Below, piece after piece: positions 49,101 through 56,971 of a stretch of DNA of 64,000 nt. The translations under genes were made by a program, and so were the position numbers. The notes under the pieces were generated by a model. The model saw only the letters and a program-made list of their open reading frames with translations. It searched no databases and was not told the origin of the DNA. Position 1 is the first letter of the stretch. Each line of letters starts with the position of its first letter. Source of the stretch: Halorubellus sp034808145 (GTDB lineage Archaea; Halobacteriota; Halobacteria; Halobacteriales; Natrialbaceae); contig NZ_JAXHGM010000002.1 in NCBI RefSeq assembly GCF_034808145.1, positions 186,001 to 250,000 of the forward strand. Reading direction: 5' to 3'.

Positions 49101-50086
49101 GTCACCCGGTGGTCGCTGCCCTCGCGGACCGTCGCCGTCCGTCCGTCGACGACCGTCACGTACGCCGGCTCCTCGCTGGCTTCGGGTGGGCTCCCGACGC
49201 GGACCTTCGACAACTGGAGGTCGTACGTCTCGTTCCCCTCCAGCGTCAACACGAGCAGGTTCCAGTCCTCCGGCCCGATGCTCTTGTCCTTCACCTCGAC
49301 GTTCCGCACGTACCGGTCCGGGTCTTCGTCGTCCTTGTCGTACTCGCTCGCGAGCCGGTCCCGCCACGTCGTCTGGCTGAGGTCCGTCGGCACGCGAATC
49401 TGGATGGGGCCAGATGCGTTCCGCACGCGCACGGTCGTCGGCGACGCCGACGCCGGATACAGCGGGACGTCCGTCGGCGCGACCTCGCCGCTCGACGCCT
49501 TCGAGTACGAGCCGTTCACCATGACGAGCGAGATATCCCGCCCGTTCACGATGCCCTGCTCGGCGTGCTGCCGCCAGAAGTTGCCGTACTTCGAGTACAC
49601 GAGCGAGTTCTCGTACACGATGCGGTCCGGCCCGCCGTCGTACGCCTGCAGGAGCGGGTCGTACACGAACGCCGCCGTCCCGAACGACCTGTTCGCGCCC
49701 GTCCAGTAGTCGTTCTCCTCCTCGTCGAGTGCCGTCGCGTTCGCCACGGTCGCCTCGAACCCCTCGGCGTCGCTCCCGAGCGTCGCCAACCGCCCACCGG
49801 TCGGCGGCGGATTCACGAACAACGTCCGGTCCGGGAACCGGTTCCCGAGCGACACCGCCACCTGTCTCGCGCCCGACCCCGACTCCATCGACCCGACCGT
49901 CGCCCCCAGTTCCTGCATCTGGGACTGGACCTCCTGCACGTGATTGAACTCCACGCGCTCGTTCTGCTGCGGCACCAACCCCACCTGCCACCCCACCGCC
50001 GCCGTGATGAGCACCCCGAACAGGAGCACGAACCCGATTACCTCCGACTGCGAGCGGCTGTCCACGCGGAGCGTCGTCCCGCGCAT
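46199..50086 (-). CDS. Very large pilin-like surface protein with PKD domains
   Basis: This 1295-residue protein begins with a short basic leader and SRSQSEVIGFVLLFGVLITAAVGWQ, which resembles archaeal type-IV-pilin-like N-termini (class-III-like signal, one hydrophobic helix). The rest is extracellular. A conserved region (about 30-300) is shared with the neighbouring gene (VQSQMQELGA, FVNPPPTGGRL, VYENSLVY, RDISLVMVNGSY). An Ig-like domain follows (about 310-400). PKD-type domains lie at about 545-630, 790-880 and 1065-1150 with WDFGD/WAFGD motifs, and a domain with Cys residues lies between the first two. Sequons are frequent. It is downstream of the other large gene by 20 bp, so both are one operon. 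It is probably an adhesin or surface fibre. Confidence 0.78.
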   Translation of the reverse strand: MRGTTLRVDSRSQSEVIGFVLLFGVLITAAVGWQVGLVPQQNERVEFNHVQEVQSQMQELGATVGSMESGSGARQVAVSLGNRFPDRTLFVNPPPTGGRLATLGSDAEGFEATVANATALDEEENDYWTGANRSFGTAAFVYDPLLQAYDGGPDRIVYENSLVYSKYGNFWRQHAEQGIVNGRDISLVMVNGSYSKASSGEVAPTDVPLYPASASPTTVRVRNASGPIQIRVPTDLSQTTWRDRLASEYDKDDEDPDRYVRNVEVKDKSIGPEDWNLLVLTLEGNETYDLQLSKVRVGSPPEASEEPAYVTVVDGRTATVREGSDHRVTFQVRDRYDNPVSDATVNVSLVGPGELTADGSSKRSFTDLRTGPDGEVTVTYAVDDVTGDQPIEVRLNRSGDPAGSFDRNRSSNALVSFTVVDADSDDNSDSGIGEGTYTVSWPTPSEIAARSGKISLEDGNLTVDRSSVSVIQLNATTDGLSGALIEFSVSNQGVLAVKNATNRSNDAATAPVNLTVNQPGWAYVYATGGGTGDRIRIVVEQLNDDPEPAFSFDPSNPTTKDAVSFDASGSTDADGTIQSYQWDFGDASTETGETVSHSFDSAGTYTVTLTVTDDDGATNTTTRTVTVERPPGVGIHDDFEGGRSLDVNANWSRVNAPAGEVFVATGKSISNSPTRAVHIADVGTNGGIVSTSLDTSGKPSVNVTLAVKQGETGGDQPDSGEDLLVQYRANDGSWSTIQTVTATGSNEPYQQISATLTDANALHSNLAVRVVQADTNFDDSWFVDDICVSAGAYNCQPSANLSFSPPSPYAGTSVTFDAADSVDVDGAISSYEWAFGDGATATGESVTHTYGSSGTYQVTLTVTDDEGASATTTRTVTVQSTSGTLYYVGDGAALEGGDNSGSIDTDPRGGIEFNLSNGHAQSVTLLDVTINPLNDSIDGLSDKLGGTNGEPEVNEIVVLADTENGYVDYQLTDTEYQMVPADGLTVDLDNSASVNNGNPVMSSGSEARFYIYEFYDQSGPTNVNMTDERVEITISYQVQGGSTLTETFTMDLVAGPVAEAGPDVVVDEGSTGTLDASASSSPGGSITSYEWVITENPSGVPVSITDADTSTPTATFDATGVDVTGNKEVEVTLTTTNARGRASTDTVNVTVNDLDRSGLNYVTGSGSTNDEGLGSLDFTISNDDSSAVTVQNVTVSVSGGAAAELDERDLGTEPGTVEAYVESPSGDGWHEGTMSLGTTYQLDQFSQIDTGENARVTLAYFRKNNGDAVDVTGSTVTVTLGLSDGRTITVVIDDI

Positions 50087-50106
50087 CGCTCACGCCACCT
50101 CCGTCG

Positions 50107-52533
50107 TCATCCTGCACCAGCCCCAGTCTTGCCCTCGCCGGCACCGGTGATCACCGACACCGTCCCGTCCGCCACGTCGTACACTGCAATCTCGCCAGCC
50201 GACGTCACGAATAATATCTCTTCTTCGCTGTCGCCGTCCCAATCCACGACTCCGAGCGGCGCTTTGGCTGACTTCGGGGTCGTACCAGCATAGACGACGT
50301 TCGTGTCGCCAGTATCGGGGTTCACGAGCACGATCTCCTGATTGCCGTTGACAATCGGAACCCGAACACCGCTTCCGAAGTCTGTTGGCGGGCCAACGGA
50401 GTATCCATCCCCTTGCTCTACGCTTCCTGAGGAGAGGGAAGTGGTTTCCTGGTCTGTGTCGTCGATGTAGGCTACGGTCGACGAGTCGGTGAAGTATATC
50501 GGGTCGTCGTCGCCGTCACCATTTACGTCAGCGACCCCGGCGACTGCGATGCCACTCGCTGTACGCGTGTTCCCGTTCCCATTGTTCCCAGTGGTGTACG
50601 TTAGCGTGCTGTTGCCACCACCGACGACCGTTCTCCAAACGTCGCCGTTCTTGATATAGTACACTCTGTTGGAACTCGCGTCCACTCCAAGCGATGCGCC
50701 AGTTGCGACGCCCGATGCGAGCAGCGATTTGGTGCCGTCTGCCTGCATCAAGTACAGGTCTTCGCCACCACTGACGTACGGAACCTCAAGGTCGCTATCC
50801 GCATCGAGGTTTCTTTTCGGACCCACGTACTTGACGCTGTTATTGACGTTGTCGCCGAGCGTCTGGAACTTACCGTCTGGGTCGACGAGCCGGATGACGC
50901 TGTCGTCGTTCACATCCACGAACGCCACGGAGACAGGCCCGAACGCGTTCAGGTTCGTCACCCGGAGCGTGGTGCGCTTCCCGCCGGCGCCGCTGGACGC
51001 GAATACGATGACGTCGCCGTTCCCTTTCAGGGTGACGTCGGTGCTGTTCTCGCCGTTGCTGTCCGTCTCGCCGTTCGCGGCGTTGACGGCTGCGACCGTG
51101 TTGTCGTTCACGGCCCAGGAGACGCTCGCGCCGACCGCGGTCGGGTCGGTGCCCATCGTCACGGTCACCGTCGACAGCTCGCTGCCGTCGACGAGGCACG
51201 TCCGGTTCCCCGGCCAGTTCGGGCACTCCACCGCGTCCGACGGCGTCGGGTTCGTCCCGGAGACCTCCTTGAGCGTCACGTTGTACGCGCCGTTCCCGCC
51301 ACCACCGCCGCCGCCGCTCGCTTTCGACACGGAGACGTTGAACGTCACCGACGACATCTTCCCGTCGGCGTCTGCGATGGAGACGTTCACGCGCGCGTCA
51401 GTCTTCGCGTCCGGCGCCTCGTACGTGAACCCGACGCGACCGTCGTTCCCGGTCTCCGTCCCGTCCGGTTCAGTGATATTGCCTTGGCCTTTCTCGACCT
51501 TCACGTTCATCGGGACGCCCGACAGGGGGTTGTTGAACTCGTCGCGGACCTCCACGGTCAGCGTCTCCCTCGCGCCAGCGGTCGTCGACACGTTCTTCGG
51601 GGACACCGTCGTCACGTACCGCTTCGTGGGCGTCGCGTTCACGTTCGTCCCGACGCCCGCCTTCGCGAGCGACAGCGAGTACGTCGTCCCACCCTCCAGC
51701 TCGAATTCGATGCGGTTCAGCGTCTGTCCGCCCGGTAACGTCACCTCGCCCTTCTTCCGGACGTCGGTGACGTACGCGTTCGCCGTATCGTTGTCCTCGT
51801 CGTACTCGCCAGCTTCGGTGAGGACCGTCTCCCACTTCGTCTCCGACAACCGCGTCGTGATGACGACAGACAGCGGCTCGCTGCTGCTCTCGGTCTCGAC
51901 GCTCACGCGGTTCGAGGACGCGCTCACCGGGCGCACCGTCACCGACGCCGCCCCGCTCTGCTCGTCGTACGACCCGTTCAGCGCGACCAGCGAGATGCGT
52001 CGGCCGTCGAAGATCGACTGTGCGTTCACGATGACGTCCTCGCCCGTGAATTCGTTGTACACGAGCGAGTTCTCGACGAACGTCCGCGGTGCGTTCGTGT
52101 ACACGTTGTAGTTCGGGTCGAACGCGAACCTGCCCGTCGAGTAGTTCCGCGGCGTTCCGTCCCAGAAGTCGCTCGTCTCGCCCGTCGCGGTCGCGTTCCG
52201 AACCTCTATCGCGACCGCCGGGTCGCCCGTCCCGACCGTCCGCAGTCGTCCCGTCGCCCGCGGCGGGTTCACGAATATCGTCCGCGCCGGATACCCCGTC
52301 GACGACTCCACGACGACCGTCCGCGACCCGCCCGCCGTCGGCGCCGACCCGATAGCGGCCTGGAGGTCCTGGAGCTGGCGCTGGACCTGCTGGTTGTGAT
52401 CGAACTCTATCGCCTTGTTCTGGTTCGGGACGACCGACGCCTGGTACGCGGTGATGGCGATGATGACGAACGCGAACAGCACTATCGCTCCCACCTGCAC
52501 CGCTACTGCACGGTCGTCCGAACCCAACGGCAT
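50107..52533 (-). CDS. Large pilin-like surface protein with Ig-like and FG-GAP-like domains
   Basis: This 808-residue protein has the same N-terminal layout as its downstream partner: a polar leader, AVAVQVGAIVLFAFVIIAITAYQASVVPNQ as the membrane or pilin-like helix, and the shared QRQLQDLQAAIG, FVNPPRATGRL, VENSLVYNEF and RRISLVALNGSY motifs. A bacterial-Ig-like domain lies at about 320-400 (VEVRDEFNNPLSGVPMNV), followed by a Gly-rich linker. From about 540 on it has FG-GAP or VCBS-like units with Ca-binding patterns (VADVNGDGDDDPIYF, VVDWDGDSEEEILFV). I chose the ATG at 52533 because TTTTACTT on the minus strand lies 25-32 bp upstream; an ATG at 52557 would fall inside that TATA region. 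It is first in the operon. Confidence 0.78.
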   Translation of the reverse strand: MPLGSDDRAVAVQVGAIVLFAFVIIAITAYQASVVPNQNKAIEFDHNQQVQRQLQDLQAAIGSAPTAGGSRTVVVESSTGYPARTIFVNPPRATGRLRTVGTGDPAVAIEVRNATATGETSDFWDGTPRNYSTGRFAFDPNYNVYTNAPRTFVENSLVYNEFTGEDVIVNAQSIFDGRRISLVALNGSYDEQSGAASVTVRPVSASSNRVSVETESSSEPLSVVITTRLSETKWETVLTEAGEYDEDNDTANAYVTDVRKKGEVTLPGGQTLNRIEFELEGGTTYSLSLAKAGVGTNVNATPTKRYVTTVSPKNVSTTAGARETLTVEVRDEFNNPLSGVPMNVKVEKGQGNITEPDGTETGNDGRVGFTYEAPDAKTDARVNVSIADADGKMSSVTFNVSVSKASGGGGGGGNGAYNVTLKEVSGTNPTPSDAVECPNWPGNRTCLVDGSELSTVTVTMGTDPTAVGASVSWAVNDNTVAAVNAANGETDSNGENSTDVTLKGNGDVIVFASSGAGGKRTTLRVTNLNAFGPVSVAFVDVNDDSVIRLVDPDGKFQTLGDNVNNSVKYVGPKRNLDADSDLEVPYVSGGEDLYLMQADGTKSLLASGVATGASLGVDASSNRVYYIKNGDVWRTVVGGGNSTLTYTTGNNGNGNTRTASGIAVAGVADVNGDGDDDPIYFTDSSTVAYIDDTDQETTSLSSGSVEQGDGYSVGPPTDFGSGVRVPIVNGNQEIVLVNPDTGDTNVVYAGTTPKSAKAPLGVVDWDGDSEEEILFVTSAGEIAVYDVADGTVSVITGAGEGKTGAGAG

Positions 52534-52555
52534 TAGGAACCGATAACCAGTGCGC

Positions 52556-52566
52556 AAGTAAAACCC
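52556..52566 (-). promoter_or_regulatory. TATA box of the large surface-protein operon
   Basis: GTTTTACTT on the minus strand (read as AAGTAAAAC on the plus strand) lies 24-33 bp ahead of the ATG at 52533. It is the only promoter-like element upstream of the two large genes. Confidence 0.55.
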
Positions 52567-52683
52567 TTGTTGCAGATTCCCCGGACCGTCCGCGGCGAAA
52601 TCAGGACGCTCACCGAACGCGGCCGCCCCGACAGCGCGAGCAGCCGGCGACCGTCAGGTCGCCGGTTTGCTGCGGTCCGGCGC

Positions 52684-53271
52684 TCAGTCCTCGGCCTCGT
52701 CCTCCTCGACGACTTCGGGGTCCTCCATCGCGCTCTGGAGGCTCGCCAGCCCGTTCAGCCAGTCGGTGACGGGCCCGAACTCCAGGTCGTCGCCGACGTT
52801 CGGCGTGAGTTCACCGCCGTCGATGATGCGCGTCCCCGCCTGCGCGAGATACCCGAGCGCGGCCTCCATCTCGTCCTGGCTCTCCGCGTCGACCGCGGCC
52901 TGCACGTACTCCTCGACGCTCGCGTCCGTCGCCGCGCCGCTGTGCACGTACTCCTCGGCGGCGTAGAACACGACGACGAGACTCGTCTGCACGCTGTTGA
53001 CGAAGAACAGCTTCTCCTCGTCGTCGAACCCGGGCTCGGCGAGCACGATCTCGTGGATCTCGCCGATCTTATCCAGGGCCTCCTCCTCTTCGATTTCGCC
53101 GTCGTCGTACGCGGCGACGACCTTCGCCACGGCGATGGCGGCGTCGTCCTGCATGAGGTCGAGGACGCGCATCGAGTCCTCGTCCTCGGGGTCCAGTTCC
53201 TCCTCTGCGATGCGGTCGATCCAGTTCTGCCAGCGTTCGGCCGAGTAGAACTCGGTCGGGGGGTTGCTCAT
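52684..53271 (-). CDS. DUF2150 family protein
   Basis: This 195-residue acidic protein begins MSNPPTEFYSAERWQNWIDRIAEEELDPEDEDSMRVLDLMQDD, the recognised signature of the haloarchaeal DUF2150 family. The rest is helical, with no membrane segment or signal, and ends in an acidic tail. A middle segment VQTSLVVVFYAAEEYVHSG is the most hydrophobic part and may be a buried core helix. It is a soluble cytoplasmic protein of unknown function. The ATG at 53271 begins the conserved motif; the frame upstream is non-conserved. It is followed on the opposite side by the TatD-like gene after about 170 bp. Confidence 0.88.
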   Translation of the reverse strand: MSNPPTEFYSAERWQNWIDRIAEEELDPEDEDSMRVLDLMQDDAAIAVAKVVAAYDDGEIEEEEALDKIGEIHEIVLAEPGFDDEEKLFFVNSVQTSLVVVFYAAEEYVHSGAATDASVEEYVQAAVDAESQDEMEAALGYLAQAGTRIIDGGELTPNVGDDLEFGPVTDWLNGLASLQSAMEDPEVVEEDEAED

Positions 53272-53439
53272 GTGAGAGACTACGCCGGGCGACTGAAAGA
53301 CCTTTCTCTCGGCGTCGTCCGTGCTGGCGGCCCGCACGCGCCGCCGTCGCCACGGACTCGGCGACCGTCGAACCGGACGCAGCGACCGGTTCCCCGGGCG
53401 CTAGCTCGCACCTGCAACGGGTGGCAGCCGGGTGCTGGG

Positions 53440-54294
53440 TCACTCCGGTCGGTCCAGTGTGGCTTCGGTGTCGACGCCGTAGACGCGCTTCGGGGTGTCG
53501 ACGTGCGCGCGCCGCATCGCCGCGTCGTAGCCCTCCTCGAGGAGCCAGCGGACGCGTCGTGGAACGGTCTTCGGCCCCATGACGGCACCGGGCTTGTCGG
53601 GGTCGTCCACGAAGTCCGTCTCCATGAGGAACGGCGCGTCGCGTTCGACGGCGACGCGGAGGCGGTCCTTCTCGCTCATCACGCTCGGGACCGGCCCGGC
53701 GAGTTCGCCGAGCGCGTAGTGCTTGACGACGCGCGTGCGGTCGAGGCCTTCGGCTTCGGCCCACTCGGCGACCTCGGTGAGGTCGTCGCTGCCCTCGGTG
53801 TGGAGCTGGACGGCGCAGTCGAGCGCGGCGCCGTGCGCGAACGCCGACCGCATCACGGCGTTCGAGGCGTCCCAGACGGCGTCCGTGACGTCGTAGTGCG
53901 GGCGCCCGGATTTCAGGCCGAGCGCGCGGTCGGCGGCGACGAACTCGGCGGCGACGTCGAGCCCAGCCTCCATGAGGTCGCGTGCGCCCGCTGGGTCGTA
54001 GCCGTCGTCGACGAGCTGGGAGACGAGCCCGGGGTGGACGCCGAGTATCGGCCACGCGCGCCCGTCGAGGACGTCGGTGGCGTCGTCGACCGCGCCGGCG
54101 GTCACCTCGAACACTCGCCGGAAGTCGTCCTCGTCGTCGGGGAGGTCGTCGAGGACGTGCCAGGACGGTTTGTTGACGACCATGAGGTGCGTGCCGCCGA
54201 GTCGGTGGAAGTCCTCGACGGCGTCGATGCCACGTCCGGCCGCCGGGTCGAGGTGCATGTGGTCGTCGAGGACGGGGATGTCGAGGCGTTCCAT
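53440..54294 (-). CDS. TatD-like metal-dependent hydrolase
   Basis: This 284-residue protein has the TatD/amidohydrolase layout. It starts ERLDIPVLDDHMHLDPAAGRGIDAV, with an H-x-H metal motif (His12, His14). ILGVHPG at about 82-88 supplies a conserved His strand, and CAVQLHTEG and RVVKHYALGE contribute further His ligands. METDFVDDPD at about 231-240 supplies the late Asp. TatD enzymes are metal-dependent nucleases or hydrolases; haloarchaeal TatD-related proteins have unproven substrates. A minus-strand TATA-like CAATACTATTGA lies about 30-45 bp upstream of the start at 54294. The AT-rich region from 54300 to 54470 separates it from the first halolysin gene. Confidence 0.82.
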   Translation of the reverse strand: MERLDIPVLDDHMHLDPAAGRGIDAVEDFHRLGGTHLMVVNKPSWHVLDDLPDDEDDFRRVFEVTAGAVDDATDVLDGRAWPILGVHPGLVSQLVDDGYDPAGARDLMEAGLDVAAEFVAADRALGLKSGRPHYDVTDAVWDASNAVMRSAFAHGAALDCAVQLHTEGSDDLTEVAEWAEAEGLDRTRVVKHYALGELAGPVPSVMSEKDRLRVAVERDAPFLMETDFVDDPDKPGAVMGPKTVPRRVRWLLEEGYDAAMRRAHVDTPKRVYGVDTEATLDRPE

Positions 54295-54399
54295 GTCGTT
54301 CGTCGGACGTGTGTGAAGCGATTCAATAGTATTGACGATTCGGACGCGATGACGGCGCTGTACGACTATTCCCCGACGACAACTGTCTATCAGATGGTG

Positions 54400-54446
54400 T
54401 TAATTTACTATTATTTTTAATACATCTGAATAAAATTTAAGTATAG
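54400..54446 (+). promoter_or_regulatory. Promoter of halolysin gene 1 with TTAATTTA motif
   Basis: TTAATTTACTA (54400-54410) lies about 25 bp upstream of the TATA element AATTTAAGTATA (about 54435-54446), which is about 25-35 bp ahead of the ATG at 54470. The same upstream motif occurs at halolysin gene 2 and in altered form at gene 3. Confidence 0.6.
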
Positions 54447-54469
54447 GGCGTCCAACGGTGCTGGTGGGC

Positions 54470-56335
54470 ATGGCAGACCGTAGCAACCCACAGACGAATC
54501 GACGTACCTTCCTGAAAGCAACCGGCGTCGCCGCGACCACCGCAGCGTTCGCGGGCGTCACCCAAGCGACCCCCGGACGCGAACCGGGACCGAAGACCGG
54601 CGAATGGGTCGTGCTGACGAGCGCCACGACGAGCATGTCGACGGCCGAAGCCGAGGTGCAGGCCACCATCCCGGACGAGGCCGACGTCACGCACCGGAAC
54701 GAGACACTCGGCTACATGGCCGTCCAGTCCCCGACGCCGGGAACCGCGTCGATGGACTCCCCGATCGTCGAGAAGCTCGAACAGCTCTCGTTCGTCGAGA
54801 CCGTCGAACGCAACGTCACGTACCACACGATGGCGACGCCGAACGACGAACTGTTCGACCAGCAGTACGCACCCCAGCAAGTTCGCGCGCCGACCGCCTA
54901 CGACACGACCGACGGGAGCGAGGACGTCACGGTCGCCATCGTCGACCAGGGCGTCAAGTACGACCATCCCGACCTCCAGAGTCGCTTCGGCGCGGACAAG
55001 GGCCAGGACTTCGTGGACTCCGACGGCGACCCGATGCCCGAATCCATGAGCGAGGAGTACCACGGCACGCACGTCGCCGGCATCGCGTCCGCGACCTCCG
55101 ACAACTCGACGGGCGTCACCGGCATCTCCGACTCGCGACTCATCTCCGGGCGTGCGCTCGGCACGGGCGGCGGCGGGTCCCTCACCGACATCGCCGACGC
55201 CGTCCAGTGGGCGGCCGACCAGGGCGCGGACATCATCAACATGAGCCTGGGCGGCGGGGGCTACACGGACACGATGAAGAACGCCGTCAGCTACGCCGTG
55301 AACAACGGCGCCCTCCCGATTTGCGCCGCGGGGAACGACGGCTCGTCGTCGGTCTCGTACCCCGCCGGATACAGCGAGTGTATGGCGGTGTCGGCGGTCG
55401 ACTCGAACGAGAACCTGGCGAGCTTCAGCCAGTACGGCGACAAGTGCGACGTCGCCGCTCCCGGCGTCGACATCCTCTCCACGTGGACGGAGTACAAGAG
55501 CCAGTTCGGTGGCAAGTACAACAAGATCAGCGGGACGTCGATGGCGTGTCCGGCGGCGTCCGGCGTCGCGGCGCTCGGCCTCGCCGCCGCGGGCGGCAGC
55601 GGCGCGCTCTCCCCCACGGAACTCCGTGCGCGACTGAAGAACACGGCGGTCGACATCGGCCTGAGCGACCAGAAGCAGGGTGCGGGCCGCGTCGACGCGG
55701 CGAACATCGTCGGCGGGGGGACGCCGGGTAACTCGGCCCCGACGGTGTCGATCAACGCGTCGTCGACGACCGTCGACGTCGGGACCGCCGTCGAGTTCGA
55801 CGGCTCCGGCTCGACCGACTCCGACGGCTCCATCGAGTCCTACGCGTGGGACTTCGGTGACGGTGCGACCGCGAGCGGTGTGAGCGCGACGCACACGTAC
55901 GACAGCGCGGGCGAGTACACGGTCACGCTCACGGCCACGGACGACGACGGGGCGTCCTCGTCGAACACCATCGCGGTCACCGCCGAGTCCGGCGGCAACG
56001 GCTCGTGTGGTGACGTCACCGAGACGTCGAGCGTCGACGGCTCGCTCTCGGGGTACTGGGACGACGCGAACTACACGTACAGCGCCGCGACCAGCGACCC
56101 GTGCCAGGTCTCGCTCGTCCTCGACGGTCCCTCGGGCGCGGACTTCGACGTCTACGTCACGTACGACGGCCGGACGCCGTCGACGTACGACTACGACGCA
56201 CGCGCCGCCACGTACGGCGCCGACGAGACGCTCACCGTCGAGGACGTGAGCGCCGGTCAGGAGTTCGGTATCCTCGTCGACGCCTACGACGGGAGCGGGA
56301 GCTACACGCTCTCCGTCGAGGAAATCGGCGCCTGA
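54470..56335 (+). CDS. Halolysin-type subtilisin protease 1 (one PKD domain)
   Basis: This is a secreted S8 protease of 621 residues. A Tat signal (NRRTFLKATGVAATTAAFAG) is followed by an inhibitor-like propeptide (to about residue 122) and the mature catalytic domain. The triad is Asp159 (AIVDQG), His198 (YHGTHVAG) and Ser357 (GTSMACP), with oxyanion Asn289 (AAGND). A PKD domain follows (about 425-510; WDFGDGATASG), then a C-terminal PPC-like domain with two Cys (about 515-621; FDVYVTYDGRTPSTYDYDAR). Cys284, Cys304, Cys326 and Cys360 in the catalytic domain are unusual for halolysins. I chose the ATG at 54470 by TATA spacing; a GTG at 54458 is possible. The export and folding route is typical of halophilic archaea. 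Confidence 0.92.
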   Translation: MADRSNPQTNRRTFLKATGVAATTAAFAGVTQATPGREPGPKTGEWVVLTSATTSMSTAEAEVQATIPDEADVTHRNETLGYMAVQSPTPGTASMDSPIVEKLEQLSFVETVERNVTYHTMATPNDELFDQQYAPQQVRAPTAYDTTDGSEDVTVAIVDQGVKYDHPDLQSRFGADKGQDFVDSDGDPMPESMSEEYHGTHVAGIASATSDNSTGVTGISDSRLISGRALGTGGGGSLTDIADAVQWAADQGADIINMSLGGGGYTDTMKNAVSYAVNNGALPICAAGNDGSSSVSYPAGYSECMAVSAVDSNENLASFSQYGDKCDVAAPGVDILSTWTEYKSQFGGKYNKISGTSMACPAASGVAALGLAAAGGSGALSPTELRARLKNTAVDIGLSDQKQGAGRVDAANIVGGGTPGNSAPTVSINASSTTVDVGTAVEFDGSGSTDSDGSIESYAWDFGDGATASGVSATHTYDSAGEYTVTLTATDDDGASSSNTIAVTAESGGNGSCGDVTETSSVDGSLSGYWDDANYTYSAATSDPCQVSLVLDGPSGADFDVYVTYDGRTPSTYDYDARAATYGADETLTVEDVSAGQEFGILVDAYDGSGSYTLSVEEIGA

Positions 56336-56475
56336 CCACGCGAAGCCGCCTCCTCGTCCCCATCGACGGTCGACGGCTCCCCGACGTCGACCGTTCCTGC
56401 ATCTTCTCGCCGATTCGGCTCACCTCCCGCTCCAGTCATACGGGCAGCTCGTCTCTTCCTGTCTCGAGTGCTCGA

Positions 56476-56512
56476 ACGCTCACTCGGACTCTGCGGACGC
56501 TCACTCGAACTC
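56476..56512. repeat. Pair of 16-bp direct repeats
   Basis: ACGCTCACTCGGACTC (56476-56491) and ACGCTCACTCGAACTC (56497-56512) differ at one base, with a 21-bp period. They lie in the 636-bp gap between halolysin genes 1 and 2, which otherwise contains the promoter of gene 2 at its right end and no gene I can support. Confidence 0.65.
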
Positions 56513-56907
56513 AAATTCATCACGCGCACGCCCGCGTAACCTCGGACGAGAGTCACGCGTGGACGTCGTTCGGATGTGGTGACACGATGTCGGTTCTGGT
56601 CGTTGATGTGCGCGCTCGTCGATCACCGTCGGCGTCGAGGGTCCGTCCTGCGACTGTGCGCGCGAGGGGCGTTCACGCGGTTGACGCACCGAGAAACAGA
56701 AAATGTTACCGGTAAGTTGCGTCCGGCGCCTGTCGTGACGTTCGATGGGTTCGTGATAGCTGCGTGCCAGTATCACTCGTGGGGTACACCGCTACATTCC
56801 TCCTCGACCCGGCGCAGTCCGCGTGAATACCACGATAGTTCTCCATAGTTTCAAAGCAAGCAATCACCTAATCCGTCCACGAGAACTGCTGGTACTAGTT
56901 TCAAAAT

Positions 56908-56945
56908 GCTATTAATTTAGTAGCAAATGGGTAAAATATAAATAT
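56908..56945 (+). promoter_or_regulatory. Promoter of halolysin gene 2 with palindromic TTAATTTA motif
   Basis: GCTATTAATTTAGTAGC (56908-56924) is a near-perfect 17-bp palindrome containing the TTAATTTAGTA motif also seen upstream of halolysin gene 1. The TATA element AAAATATAAATA lies at about 56933-56944, 28-39 bp before the ATG at 56972. Confidence 0.6.
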
Positions 56946-56971
56946 GCGGGTGGCAAGTGCTGTTCTGTGTC

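Noticed and set aside
56336..56956. Small protein gene between halolysin genes 1 and 2
   Set aside because: Short frames there lack promoters at the right distance, have no acidic bias and carry no recognisable signal or domain.
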